From Myroides oncorhynchi (GTDB lineage Bacteria; Bacteroidota; Bacteroidia; Flavobacteriales; Flavobacteriaceae), in NCBI RefSeq assembly GCF_020905415.1, contig NZ_JAJJMP010000001.1, positions 1,375,501-1,439,500 of the forward strand: 64,000 bases of DNA. Reading direction: 5' to 3'. Shown here one piece after another: positions 46,441-54,681 of the stretch. The notes below the pieces were generated by a model. That model was given only the letters and a program-made list of their open reading frames with translations, was not told the origin of the DNA and searched no databases. Every line of letters begins with the position of its first letter. The first letter of the stretch is position 1. A program made the translations under genes and the position numbers.

Positions 46441-46448
46441 TACATTTG
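46441..46448 (+). promoter_or_regulatory. -7 box (TACATTTG) before lspA
   Basis: TACATTTG follows the terminator and ends 20 bases before the lspA start, implying a leader of about 15 bases. Confidence 0.6.
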
Positions 46449-46468
46449 TTCCTTGAAATTAAAGGAAA

Positions 46469-47065
46469 ATGTCGTTAAAGAAAGCATACCTACTTGTTCT
46501 GGTTGTATTAGTACTGGATCAGGTATTGAAGATATATATTAAAACTAACTTTTTATTGAATGATGAGATTATCTTCTTTGATTGGTTCCGTATTCATTTT
46601 ATAGAGAATGAGGGTATGGCATGGGGTGTAGAACTACCTGGTAATTATGGGAAACTTGCCTTGACATTATTTAGAATAGTGGCTGTATTCGGTATTGGTT
46701 GGTGGTTGAATGACTCTTTTAAGAAAAGAGCATCTAACTATTTAATTGTTGCAATAGCTTTAATTATGGCAGGAGCATTAGGTAATATAATTGATTCTAT
46801 CTTTTATGGAGTTATCTTTAATGAGAGTACACCAGGACAGATAGCAACGATGTTCTCAGATCAGCCTTATGGTAGTTGGTTTCATGGTAAGGTAGTAGAT
46901 ATGTTTTATTTTCCTATATGGAAAGGGTATTTACCTGAATGGTTGCCAATATGGGGAGGTAAGTATTTTACCTTTTTTAATGCGATATTTAACTTAGCCG
47001 ATGTGGCAATCTCTGTTGGTGTAGGTATCCTAATTATTTTTAATAAGAAAGTTTTTAAAAACTAA
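46469..47065 (+). CDS. lspA: Prolipoprotein signal peptidase (signal peptidase II)
   Basis: The 198-residue inner-membrane protease has four membrane segments and the two catalytic aspartates D109 ('GALGNIID') and D178 ('FNLADVAIS'). The start 'LVLVVLVLDQVLKIYIKTN' carries the family's D-Q-x-x-K motif. The loop between the catalytic aspartates is longer than in E. coli LspA, as usual in Bacteroidota. It cleaves lipoprotein signal peptides before the modified cysteine, and would process the several lipoproteins in this window. Confidence 0.97.
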   Translation: MSLKKAYLLVLVVLVLDQVLKIYIKTNFLLNDEIIFFDWFRIHFIENEGMAWGVELPGNYGKLALTLFRIVAVFGIGWWLNDSFKKRASNYLIVAIALIMAGALGNIIDSIFYGVIFNESTPGQIATMFSDQPYGSWFHGKVVDMFYFPIWKGYLPEWLPIWGGKYFTFFNAIFNLADVAISVGVGILIIFNKKVFKN

Positions 47066-47071
47066 ATATAT

Positions 47072-47098
47072 AGCTTCCTTTTAGGGAGCTTTTTTTTT
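47072..47098 (+). terminator. Terminator after lspA
   Basis: Stem AGCTTCC / GGGAGCT (one G-T pair), then nine T residues. Confidence 0.85.
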
Positions 47099-47205
47099 GA
47101 GTATATCAATTGTGTGGTTTGAAAAAGATAATTGTTTAAACCAGTCTGTTTTCGACTCAGCACTATGTTGTGCTGATGAAGAACGTGATTAAATGTATAT
47201 ATAGA

Positions 47206-47235
47206 TACAAAAAAGGCTTCCCGTAGGAAGCCTTT
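47206..47235 (-). terminator. Terminator of the tricorn-like protease gene
   Basis: A 10-bp stem (AAAGGCTTCC / GGAAGCCTTT) with a 4-base loop; on the minus strand it runs into T residues just after the stop codon. Confidence 0.88.
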
Positions 47236-47241
47236 ACTATT

Positions 47242-50200
47242 TTACTTGATATCTTTTAGGATTTCTTGAACAGCTCTCTCAAGTTGAGGATCATTGTTAT
47301 TTAATCTATCCATAAATGTGTTTTTAATATAAATATCAGGTGCTACACCTGTTTTCTCTAGGTTCTGACCATCTAATGTGTAAGTACCCCAAGAAGGTAA
47401 TCTGTAGCTAGAATTATCTACTAGACTTTTAGCAGAAGTAAATATAATCCATCTATAGGTTTCTTGCCCAATGATTTTTCCTAGTTTTAAAGCTTTAAAT
47501 CCTGCTGCAGTCATCTCTGCATCACTCAGAGACGATTCATTGATAAGTAATACTATTGGCTTACCACTAGGAGTGAAATTACTCTGTACAGTAAGTTGTC
47601 CCTCTCTGTATTTCCATTGAAGATAAGGTCTTTGTGCTAAGAAATTTAATACTTTATCATGCACATTACCGCCAGTGTTATAACGCAAATCTAAAATCAC
47701 CCCTTCCTTATTAGCTTCCTGCTCTACCATTGCCAGTAAGAATTGATCTAACTCTGTAGTACTCATATTCTTCATATAGGCATAAGCGATTCGATTATTA
47801 CTTAGCTTATTTACACGTTCTTTATTAGTGTATATCCATTCGTCATATAATAGTGTCTTCATTGATGTGAATGAAATTGGATGTAACTTTCGAGTGATTT
47901 CCTTACCACCTCGGTTAAATGTCAGTGTGATTTCCTCTTGACTATTCGCAAATGTGAAGTAAGTGTCTCTATTCACTTTATCATCTACTTTTTGACCATT
48001 TACTTTGGTTAAAATATCACCAGGTATAATATCTATATCAGACGCATAAGCTGGAGATTTACGTACGATGTGATCTACTTGATACGGAGTATCAGTATTA
48101 AATACTATACCTGTTTCGTAAGATCTATAGTTCAGTTTCGTTTTTTCTTCATTTCCAGACGAATTAAACCCTAAGTGAGAAGAACCTAGTTCTCCTAGCA
48201 TATCGTTCAGTAAGACGCGAAGGTCATTTCTACTATTAACATCAGGTAGATATTGAGCGAATTGCTCTTTCATTTTATCCCAATCAATTCCGTGAAAAGT
48301 TTCATCATAGAAATTCTCCTCTACACCAGCCCATGTCTCATAATACATTTGGTTAAACTCATCAGCTAAGTTTTTAGTAAAGCTGTGCTTGATTTTAAGC
48401 TGCTCAGGCTTTCCTTTACTTAATTCAAAGCTATAGATATTACCACTGATTAGCGCATATATCTTTTTATCACGTTGAAGTAACTGATTAGCGCGTTTTT
48501 CGAACACCTTTTCACTTTTATTGTCTTCGAAGTCTTCGTAAACCGTTTTGTATAAATTGCCCTTTCCGTTTTCTTGATTTGTGTTATAGAATACTACCTC
48601 TTTCTTATCATCAGCGAATACGATAGGATTATATTGGCTACCAAAACGGTCGCTTACCTGCTCTATACGATCAAGTAGTCCCTCTGTGTTTATCTTAATC
48701 GACTTCACTTTTGGAGTATCGTCTTGTTTTTTCTTTTTGTCCTTTTTCTTAGTATCTTTTGCATCCTCTTCTTTCTTTTCTACGAATAGTTTGTCAAACT
48801 GATCAGACTTAAATGCATCTGTCTGCCAGTCTACAGAGAATCGGTAGATACTAGGATTCTGCATCCCTAGAGGATAAGAAGGATTAAGTCTATCACTCAT
48901 AAAGTAAATATACTTACCATTAGGAGACCAATACGGGCTAGACTCTGCAACACCTGTATTCGTTAGGTTGATTGTCTCATTCTTTGCGATATGGTGTACA
49001 AAGATGTCTTCTTCAAAATTGCGTTTAGCAGTGAATAACACATATTCTCCATTAGGAGAGAAAGAAGGTGTAGAGTTTTGGAATGCCCATATCTCATCTT
49101 TCACTATTACTTTAGAAGTATAGGCAGTCAGGTCTAATAATCTCACTTCATCTCTACCACTTAGGTATACCGCTTTAGTCATTTCTTTATTTAAAGTAAT
49201 GTCTCTGTTGTTGCGATTATCAGAAGTTAATTGAGTAACTGTTCCCTTGCCATCAGCAGATCTTTTAAACCAATTTTGGTACCCTTTATAAGTCTGACTG
49301 TATAGTAACGTCTTGTTGTCTTTCAACCATTTTACTTCCATTACACGTTCTTTACCATCCGATACTGCTTGTATGAATTTTCCTTCGATGTCAGAGACGA
49401 ATAATATCCCACGGCTAACGAATGCAATCTTCTTCGCATCAGGAGACACATCAAAGTATTCCATATTGTCTTCTACAGCATAAGACTGCTCTTTCTCGAT
49501 TGCTTTATTCGTGTTTACAGAAGTAGCTAGAGGTGTTATAGACTTAGTAGCTGTGTCAAGAACATAAATCATGTAATCTTTCTCAAAAACAACTTTGCTA
49601 CCATCTGCTGATACATAAGGCTTCTTGATAGAAGTATCGAAGTTAGTTAACGCTACTTTTTTCCCATTCTCGAAGGTGTATAAGTTATAGTTACCATTGT
49701 TCTCGTCTGAGATGAAGTATATCTTCCCGTTCTTATCTACGGTAGGATTAAAGTCCTTTCCTTCATAATCTGTATAAGATTTGAATGCCTTAGTCGTAGG
49801 GTTATAGCTTAGTATATCTGGATTGTTCTCTCCTTTATAACGCTTACGCGTAGTCTGACTAGCACTCTCCATAGAGCTAGTGAATAGGTATTCACCAGAT
49901 GGCGTAACGACTAATCCATTTGTATTATTAAAATAGTTTGTAAACAGTGGTTTAGGAGTACCACCATTAATACCTATGGTGTAAGAACCAAAGTTGTTAT
50001 TAGCATTAGATGTGAAGTAAATCGTCTTACTATCCCAACTCCAACTCTCTACATCTTCTGATGCTTGGTGGTAAGTAAGTTGTGTGATTTGTCCTCCTGT
50101 TAGAGGCATTAAGAATACATCTCTGTTGCCGTATTGGTCAGAAGAGAATGCTAGCCATTTTCCATCAGGAGATACGCGAGGGTTAGTCTCGTTACCCTCT

Positions 50201-50385
50201 AAGGCAGTTACTCTTAGCGCTTCTCCACCAGCTGTTGGAGCTTGCCATATATCGCCATTATAGCTAAAGTAAGTTGTCTTTCCATCTGGGCTTAGTGATG
50301 GGGTAGAAGCAAATTTAGGTGATTGCTGTGCCCATGCTAAACTTACAAGAGAAAGTGTAAGTAAGGTGATAGTGTTTTTGATCAT
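47242..50385 (-). CDS. Tricorn-like S41 peptidase with TolB-type propeller, exported
   Basis: The 1047-residue protein has a signal peptide (cleavage after 'SLAWAQ'). A seven-or-more-bladed TolB/tricorn propeller follows, with WD40-like PD repeats ('SLSPDGKTTYFS', 'VSPDGKWLAFSSD', 'WSPNGKYIYFMSD'). A lysine-rich linker near residues 545-560 leads to a tricorn C1 domain, a PDZ domain ('IIPGDILTKVNGQ') and an S41 catalytic domain. The nucleophile is S954, followed by D955, in 'ESSLSDAEM', matching the S-D pair of archaeal tricorn. It should degrade peptides in the periplasm or at the surface. It is a single gene with a terminator. Confidence 0.93.
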   Translation of the reverse strand: MIKNTITLLTLSLVSLAWAQQSPKFASTPSLSPDGKTTYFSYNGDIWQAPTAGGEALRVTALEGNETNPRVSPDGKWLAFSSDQYGNRDVFLMPLTGGQITQLTYHQASEDVESWSWDSKTIYFTSNANNNFGSYTIGINGGTPKPLFTNYFNNTNGLVVTPSGEYLFTSSMESASQTTRKRYKGENNPDILSYNPTTKAFKSYTDYEGKDFNPTVDKNGKIYFISDENNGNYNLYTFENGKKVALTNFDTSIKKPYVSADGSKVVFEKDYMIYVLDTATKSITPLATSVNTNKAIEKEQSYAVEDNMEYFDVSPDAKKIAFVSRGILFVSDIEGKFIQAVSDGKERVMEVKWLKDNKTLLYSQTYKGYQNWFKRSADGKGTVTQLTSDNRNNRDITLNKEMTKAVYLSGRDEVRLLDLTAYTSKVIVKDEIWAFQNSTPSFSPNGEYVLFTAKRNFEEDIFVHHIAKNETINLTNTGVAESSPYWSPNGKYIYFMSDRLNPSYPLGMQNPSIYRFSVDWQTDAFKSDQFDKLFVEKKEEDAKDTKKKDKKKKQDDTPKVKSIKINTEGLLDRIEQVSDRFGSQYNPIVFADDKKEVVFYNTNQENGKGNLYKTVYEDFEDNKSEKVFEKRANQLLQRDKKIYALISGNIYSFELSKGKPEQLKIKHSFTKNLADEFNQMYYETWAGVEENFYDETFHGIDWDKMKEQFAQYLPDVNSRNDLRVLLNDMLGELGSSHLGFNSSGNEEKTKLNYRSYETGIVFNTDTPYQVDHIVRKSPAYASDIDIIPGDILTKVNGQKVDDKVNRDTYFTFANSQEEITLTFNRGGKEITRKLHPISFTSMKTLLYDEWIYTNKERVNKLSNNRIAYAYMKNMSTTELDQFLLAMVEQEANKEGVILDLRYNTGGNVHDKVLNFLAQRPYLQWKYREGQLTVQSNFTPSGKPIVLLINESSLSDAEMTAAGFKALKLGKIIGQETYRWIIFTSAKSLVDNSSYRLPSWGTYTLDGQNLEKTGVAPDIYIKNTFMDRLNNNDPQLERAVQEILKDIK

Positions 50386-50498
50386 TGGTTAATATTTTTA
50401 ATAAACATAAAAATATTTTCCCTAACTCACTAATACTAATTTAGTTTTAACTGTTGACAGAAGCATAACAGCAAGGTATATGTCTTTAAATTGACCTA

Positions 50499-50537
50499 TA
50501 AAAAAAACGAGATAATACCTAAATATTGCCTCGTTTT
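50499..50537 (-). terminator. Terminator of the aspartoacylase-cyclo-ligase operon
   Basis: AAAACGAG / CTCGTTTT arms with an 18-base inner loop; on the minus strand the stem ends in eight T residues. Confidence 0.75.
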
Positions 50538-50544
50538 ATATGTG

Positions 50545-51108
50545 TTAAAATCGATATACTTCTGTCGGAGTGATGCAATAGTCAAGAGGAATATCTCCAT
50601 CTCTTACATCACTAATGTGGTCTTCTGGTGGGAAGAAACTCAATCCCACTTTGATCACATCGGGCTTGCATTCTGCTAAGAATCGATCATAGAATCCCTT
50701 GCCATAGCCTATTCTATTTCCTTGTTTGTCATAAGCTAATAGAGGAATGAAGATTACATCAAGTTGTTTTTCGCTTACTTGGATGCCATCTACAGGTTCT
50801 GGTATACCATAGTTATTGACTTTAATTGTAGTGTTATCAGTCAAGAGATAATGTGATAATGTTCCCTCCTTAAAGTCAGATTTAGATAAGATAGTATTTT
50901 TATCCTTACCTGCTAATATCTGAAGTAGGTATTCTGTATCTATTTCTTTTTTATTTCGAATACTTAGAAACAGGTGATAGTTAACCTTATCCCAGATAGG
51001 TAAATGTAGTGCTTGATTTGCTATTTCTAAACTTAAATCATCTATTCTATCTAAGTCTAAGTTATCGCGAAGGTTTTTATATTTAATTCTTAATTCGTCT
51101 TTATTCAT
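50545..51108 (-). CDS. 5-formyltetrahydrofolate cyclo-ligase
   Basis: The 187-residue protein has the family's N-terminal 'KDELRIKYKNLRDNLD' and the phosphate- and folate-binding C-terminal signature 'RIGYGKGFYDRFLA', preceded by 'DVIFIPLLAYDKQGN'. It converts 5-formyltetrahydrofolate to 5,10-methenyltetrahydrofolate with ATP in the cytosol. Its ATG overlaps the stop of the aspartoacylase-family gene by four bases (ATGA), so the two are translationally coupled. Confidence 0.95.
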   Translation of the reverse strand: MNKDELRIKYKNLRDNLDLDRIDDLSLEIANQALHLPIWDKVNYHLFLSIRNKKEIDTEYLLQILAGKDKNTILSKSDFKEGTLSHYLLTDNTTIKVNNYGIPEPVDGIQVSEKQLDVIFIPLLAYDKQGNRIGYGKGFYDRFLAECKPDVIKVGLSFFPPEDHISDVRDGDIPLDYCITPTEVYRF

Positions 51109-52055
51109 TTTTTTAGTGTTTTTGAGATGTGGAACACAGCATCTCCTTGATAGACGATGGGTGCGTCATTCACATTGATTACATAACCCGCATTTGGTGC
51201 TCTCATTAGTGTGTTTTCTTGTCCGTAAGGATCAGATATTTCAGCTAGTATAGCACCTTTTTCGACATAAGCACCTATCTTTACTTGGTCGTGTAATAGC
51301 CCAGAGCGTCTAGCTCGTACCCAAATAGAGTTGGTGATTACTGTCATTTCTTCTTTAGGAATGTCAATTTTAAATTGATCTCTAAGCATATCAAATGAAC
51401 GCAAGAATCGCTTAGTTCCTTCTACTCCCATATCCGAAACGTCAGGGTTGATATCTAGTGATTTTCCTCCTTCGAATAATAGCATCTTAATCCCTTTTTT
51501 GGCACAGGCATTTCTAAATGATCCTGATATCTGCGCAGAGTATAATAGAAATGGAGGATTAAATATAGTCGCTAATTCTTCTAACTCTGCATTTTCTGGA
51601 GTGATACGTATCTGTGGAGCATTAAATCTACTGGCACCTCCTGCATGAAAGTCTATAGCATAGTCTACATGAGGTAAGATATAAGTAACTAGATAATGGG
51701 CGAATCTACCTGCTAATGAACCTGTCTTACTACCTGGGAAGACGCGATTCATATCACGGCCGTCAGGAAATTCTCTTGTCTGGTTAATGAATCCAAATAT
51801 GTTGATAACAGGGATGCAAATAATAGTACCACGTTTAGGAACATTCATTCCTTTATGCACAATCTGACGTACGATATCTACACCATTTAGTTCATCTCCA
51901 TGTAGTCCAGCAGACAGTAATACTGTAGGGCCGTCTAGTTTTGCCCTAGAGACGATCACAGGTATTTTTAGTTTAGTAGCGGTGTGTAACCGCGCGATTT
52001 CTAAATTTAAAGTCTTGGTTTCACCAGGATGTATTGTTTCATCTAGTATAGTCAT
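51105..52055 (-). CDS. Succinylglutamate desuccinylase / aspartoacylase-family zinc enzyme
   Basis: The 316-residue protein has the M14-like zinc site: first ligands in 'SAGLHGDELNGVDIVR' (H-x-x-E) and the third in 'VDYAIDFHAGG'. 'FPDGRDMNRVFPG' supplies the R-D-x-N-R substrate-binding motif. The C-terminal part ('VKIGAYVEKGAILAEISDPYG') resembles the biotinyl-like cap of this family. Members cleave N-acyl amino acids or related amides; which one cannot be told here. It precedes the cyclo-ligase gene in a two-gene operon and marks the left border of the accessory pocket at 52-55 kb. Confidence 0.92.
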   Translation of the reverse strand: MTILDETIHPGETKTLNLEIARLHTATKLKIPVIVSRAKLDGPTVLLSAGLHGDELNGVDIVRQIVHKGMNVPKRGTIICIPVINIFGFINQTREFPDGRDMNRVFPGSKTGSLAGRFAHYLVTYILPHVDYAIDFHAGGASRFNAPQIRITPENAELEELATIFNPPFLLYSAQISGSFRNACAKKGIKMLLFEGGKSLDINPDVSDMGVEGTKRFLRSFDMLRDQFKIDIPKEEMTVITNSIWVRARRSGLLHDQVKIGAYVEKGAILAEISDPYGQENTLMRAPNAGYVINVNDAPIVYQGDAVFHISKTLKK

Positions 52056-52640
52056 CTTTCTAACAATTTTGGAACTGTGAAGATATTAAAAGTTTCGCAT
52101 TCGTGTTTTAATCGTAAGAGACAAATCGTTACTAGTGGTGTTTTTAGTGCTTTTTTATGGGTGGTCGGCTTGTGATCGGCTATTGATGGGCATGTGCTCG
52201 GCTAAAAAGTGCTATTAATAAGCCTATCACCTGCCTATCATTTGCCTAACATATAGGGATCAGTAGAAGGGAGGTGTAAAATATGACTCTGTGAACTAGT
52301 GGTTATCTGATGGAGTATGTTATATAAATAGAGTTTGAGCATTATGAAAGTGTTTGATAGTCTTTATTCTTGCGCTATTGAAATGTTTAACTTTAGAATT
52401 AGCGTTTTTGTGTTGGTATCGCTTTAGTGATGTAAAATATTGATTATGTAATTGTTATAATTATTTCAGTATGTTGAAATAATTAGGAAAACGGATTGTT
52501 TGATAAGTATAAGTCGTTAACTTTACTGTAGTAATGTTATGATTACTATGTTGTTGGGTTCAGTCTAAGAATGAAGTCAATGATAAGGTTTAACAGATGT
52601 GAGGTAAGTAAAAACTTAAGTAGATGAAAGTAAAACAAGT
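52056..52640. other. 585-bp gene-free region with an 11-bp repeat array
   Basis: No reading frame on either strand is convincing. The region separates the aspartoacylase-family gene (minus) from the small-protein cluster (plus). Its one striking element is the phased array at 52162-52254. The part nearest the cluster is AT-rich, but no exact TAnnTTTG box was found there. Confidence 0.6.
52162..52254. repeat. Phased inverted array of an 11-bp unit, core TGATNGGC
   Basis: On the plus strand, cores TGGTCGGC, TGATCGGC, TGATGGGC and TGCTCGGC begin at 52162, 52173, 52184 and 52195, exactly 11 bases apart. Then, in the opposite orientation and again 11 apart, GCCTATCA, GCCTATCA and GCCTAACA begin at 52222, 52233 and 52244, with a degenerate unit at 52211. 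The arms could pair into a long hairpin with about one mismatch per unit in the outer three units, or serve as arrayed protein sites on one face of the helix. Same 4 + 4 layout as 11799-11894. Confidence 0.7.
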
Positions 52641-53111
52641 ATGAAGTTCAAAGTATTAATAGATGTTGTGTTCATCGGGGTTTATAATGATTGTATTTAC
52701 AATTTGTTGTCATACCTGCATCTTAATGGTAAGATGTGTGATTATGTACAGTATAATGAGAAGGAGATTGCTAGAGAAAACTTTCGTTTGGATGAGTTAG
52801 GTCAAGGAAGTTATGTGTTCTTTTCTTTAGGAATGAGTGTTCTGACTTTAGAAAATTATGTTGTACCCGATTTGTATATTGATTTTACTAAACAAGGAGA
52901 TAATGTGGAGATATTACTGTATTTTGATATTGAGGATTTAGTAGGTATAACAACTCGTGATAAATTAGATGGACTTAAGTTATGGTGTGATAGGGTGATG
53001 TTGATATATAGTTTTAGTACTTATTCTTGTTGTATGGATAATGGTGATGTAACTGATACTAACGAGTTGTATTTTGATAGTGAAGGAAGATATGGGAGTC
53101 TATATAAATAA
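52641..53111 (+). CDS. Small cytosolic protein, possible orphan immunity protein
   Basis: The 156-residue protein has no signal peptide or membrane segment and is acidic, with alternating strands and helices ('YVVPDLYIDFTKQGDNVEILLYFDIEDL'). It contains several cysteines ('YSCCMDNGD'). I recognise no family. It heads a run of four small plus-strand genes (gaps 32, 11 and 99 bases). Size, acidity and clustering are what one sees in immunity genes of polymorphic toxin systems, but no toxin gene is adjacent, so this is inference. Confidence 0.65.
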   Translation: MKFKVLIDVVFIGVYNDCIYNLLSYLHLNGKMCDYVQYNEKEIARENFRLDELGQGSYVFFSLGMSVLTLENYVVPDLYIDFTKQGDNVEILLYFDIEDLVGITTRDKLDGLKLWCDRVMLIYSFSTYSCCMDNGDVTDTNELYFDSEGRYGSLYK

Positions 53112-53143
53112 CGAAAATGTGTTTAAGTTAATCAATATTAATA

Positions 53144-53476
53144 ATGAGAGAGGATAGTTTATACTTTAGGAGCACAGATGAAATGGGTATTTTGTATAGG
53201 AGAGCACAGAAGAAAATTGATACATGGTGCAGTGATGGAGATAATATAGATATGCTAGCAAAGAGTATAGATTCCGTCTATTTAAAAGATTTGAGCTTCA
53301 GGAATTCAAGAATTACATTTATATGGTTAGGGTATGATTATATGAGTTATGATATAGAGGTTAAGATTATCTTATTAGGAGCGATGAATGTTGAGTTAGG
53401 TGAGTTTAATTATGTAGAAGATATGGATGAAAATTATCAAAAAGTTGGTTTTGATGAATACCATATTTATAAGTAA
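53144..53476 (+). CDS. Small acidic protein, paralogue of the next gene, possible immunity protein
   Basis: The 110-residue protein shares its second half with the 109-residue neighbour: 'VYLKDLSFRNSRITFIWLGYD' and 'YDIEVKIILL' here against 'IHLKEKEIRVFWYATDY' and 'YTIEAELSLL' there, both followed by an acidic strand. The helical first half is less alike. The tandem related copies suggest local duplication and divergence, a common feature of immunity gene arrays. No signal peptide, so cytosolic. Eleven bases separate it from the next gene. Confidence 0.65.
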   Translation: MREDSLYFRSTDEMGILYRRAQKKIDTWCSDGDNIDMLAKSIDSVYLKDLSFRNSRITFIWLGYDYMSYDIEVKIILLGAMNVELGEFNYVEDMDENYQKVGFDEYHIYK

Positions 53477-53487
53477 AGTAATTAAGT

Positions 53488-53817
53488 ATGAAGAAGGGAG
53501 TACCGTTTTTTCTACAGAGTAAAGAGGATGCACATCAGTATTATAGTCAAGCTATAGCTGGTTTTAAATGGCTGATCAGCTTGCCAGATAATAGCTCTCT
53601 TGAAGAAGAATTAAAAGAAGATTTAGGAATAGGTTTTTCTGATATCCATTTAAAGGAGAAAGAAATCAGAGTGTTTTGGTATGCTACAGATTATGTAGAA
53701 TATACTATTGAAGCAGAACTTAGTTTGTTGAATATTGTAGGTGATGAAATTGGGATATATGTATATGTTATGGATAAGGAAGGTATTGGTATAGATGATA
53801 GAATTAGTTTCTGTTAA
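53488..53817 (+). CDS. Small acidic protein, paralogue of the previous gene, possible immunity protein
   Basis: The 109-residue cytosolic protein has an N-terminal helical part ('KEDAHQYYSQAIAGFKWL') and a beta-rich second half aligned with that of the 110-residue neighbour. It ends '...GIDDRISFC'. No enzyme motif. Its start codon lies 11 bases after the previous stop, so the two are co-transcribed. As with its neighbours, the immunity idea rests on size, charge and clustering only. Confidence 0.65.
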   Translation: MKKGVPFFLQSKEDAHQYYSQAIAGFKWLISLPDNSSLEEELKEDLGIGFSDIHLKEKEIRVFWYATDYVEYTIEAELSLLNIVGDEIGIYVYVMDKEGIGIDDRISFC

Positions 53818-53916
53818 TAGAATGTATTTATAAAGGTAAGAGCTTTAAATAGTATACTATTGTGATTAATTTAGAACATTTAAAAGAGGAATAATAAGGT
53901 TTTAAAATGATAATAT

Positions 53917-54147
53917 ATGCCTAAGCTTAAGTGTGAATGTAGTGAAGTAATAAACCTTAGTGGAGTGCCTAGTCGTGATCAGTATTTAATGATTTATGAT
54001 GAAGAATATGATAATTATAGTGGTTTAATAGATGCTGAAATTCTTTATAATAAGATGACTATAGTAGTAAAGTGTCCTCTATGTAGCAGACTGTATATTT
54101 ATAATGAAGGGTTTAATAGTCCACCAGTTGTTTATTGTTTAGAATAG
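53917..54147 (+). CDS. 76-residue putative zinc-ribbon protein
   Basis: The short protein has C6-x-C8 near its start ('KLKCECSEVINLSG') and C-x-x-C ('VVKCPLCSRLY') in the second half, a spacing that fits a zinc ribbon. Between them lies an acidic stretch ('DEEYDNYSG'). Small proteins of this type are, as far as I recall, often found inside immunity gene arrays in Bacteroidota. It is the last plus-strand gene of the cluster, 99 bases after the previous one. Confidence 0.65.
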   Translation: MPKLKCECSEVINLSGVPSRDQYLMIYDEEYDNYSGLIDAEILYNKMTIVVKCPLCSRLYIYNEGFNSPPVVYCLE

Positions 54148-54172
54148 GTTTAAAGGTGTGCTATATGAAGTA

Positions 54173-54460
54173 CTAGTAGTGAGAAGCTAGTGAGGTGTGG
54201 AGGACAGCTAAGATGATTATTGTCTTTGTACTATCGTTAACTTGGTAGTGGATGCCGTATGGGAATGTTGGTGTAAACGTTATGTGAGTATCTCAATATC
54301 TTGTTTCAAAAGAGTAAGGATTGGAAGAGATTTGCTTAATTGTTTTTTGAACAGATTTTAGAAATCGCTTCTCTAAACTGTGTGATTTATCTTTATACCA
54401 CAGTTTTGCAGTAGTAATATCACTCTTAGCATTTATATGGTACAGGACTGTATAGGTCAT
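54173..54460 (-). pseudogene. ParE/RelE-type toxin gene interrupted by an in-frame TGA
   Basis: From ATG 54460 the frame reads 55 codons starting M-T-Y-T-V-L-Y-H-I-N-A-K and containing 'TAKLWYKDKSHSLEKRFLKS' and 'ISSNPYSFETRY', the ParE pattern. It then hits TGA at 54293-54295. The same frame continues for 39 more codons, with 'TFPYGIHYQV' and 'TIIILAVLHT', exactly the C-terminal strands that carry the ParE toxin surface, and stops at TAG 54173-54175. Total length (95 codons plus stop) is normal for the family. One base change at the TGA (for example from GGA) explains it, so the toxin is disabled. The antitoxin gene ends two bases upstream. Confidence 0.85.
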
Positions 54461-54462
54461 TC

Positions 54463-54681
54463 TTAATCAATAAAGTCAAAAATATCACTGATAGGGCGTA
54501 GCATCTCAGGTTTGTCTAAGTCCTTGATTCGTTCATCTAAGATGTCTTTTTGCCATTGTGGTAACTCATAATCAAAAGTCTCAATATCTGGGTAAGTTTT
54601 TTTGATTTGTTCCCAATCTTCTATTGTGATAAAAACTCCTGTAGTTTTACCTTCATCGTCTTGGATTAATTGAGCTATCAT
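54463..54681 (-). CDS. Antitoxin-like protein paired with the broken ParE toxin
   Basis: The 72-residue protein begins 'MIAQLIQDDEGKTTGVFITI' (short beta strands), then 'EDWEQIKKTYPDIETFDYELP' and 'QWQKDILDERIKDLDK', and ends with an acidic tail. This layout matches small Bacteroidota antitoxins that precede ParE/RelE toxins and wrap them with a C-terminal helix. It lies two bases upstream of the toxin pseudogene on the same strand, the usual order for such pairs. It appears intact although its toxin is interrupted. Confidence 0.82.
   Translation of the reverse strand: MIAQLIQDDEGKTTGVFITIEDWEQIKKTYPDIETFDYELPQWQKDILDERIKDLDKPEMLRPISDIFDFID

Noticed and set aside
47157..47176. Hairpin TCAGCAC-TATGTT-GTGCTGA between lspA and the tricorn-like gene
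   Set aside because: Only 7 bp and no T run; the two real terminators on either side already explain the end of both transcripts.
52162..52254. The phased array as a CRISPR
   Set aside because: Units are 11 bp with no unique spacers of 30 or so bases, the two halves have opposite orientation, and no cas genes are present.
54293..54295. TGA in the ParE frame read as selenocysteine or programmed read-through
   Set aside because: No stem resembling a bacterial SECIS element follows, and ParE toxins are not selenoproteins; a point mutation is simpler.
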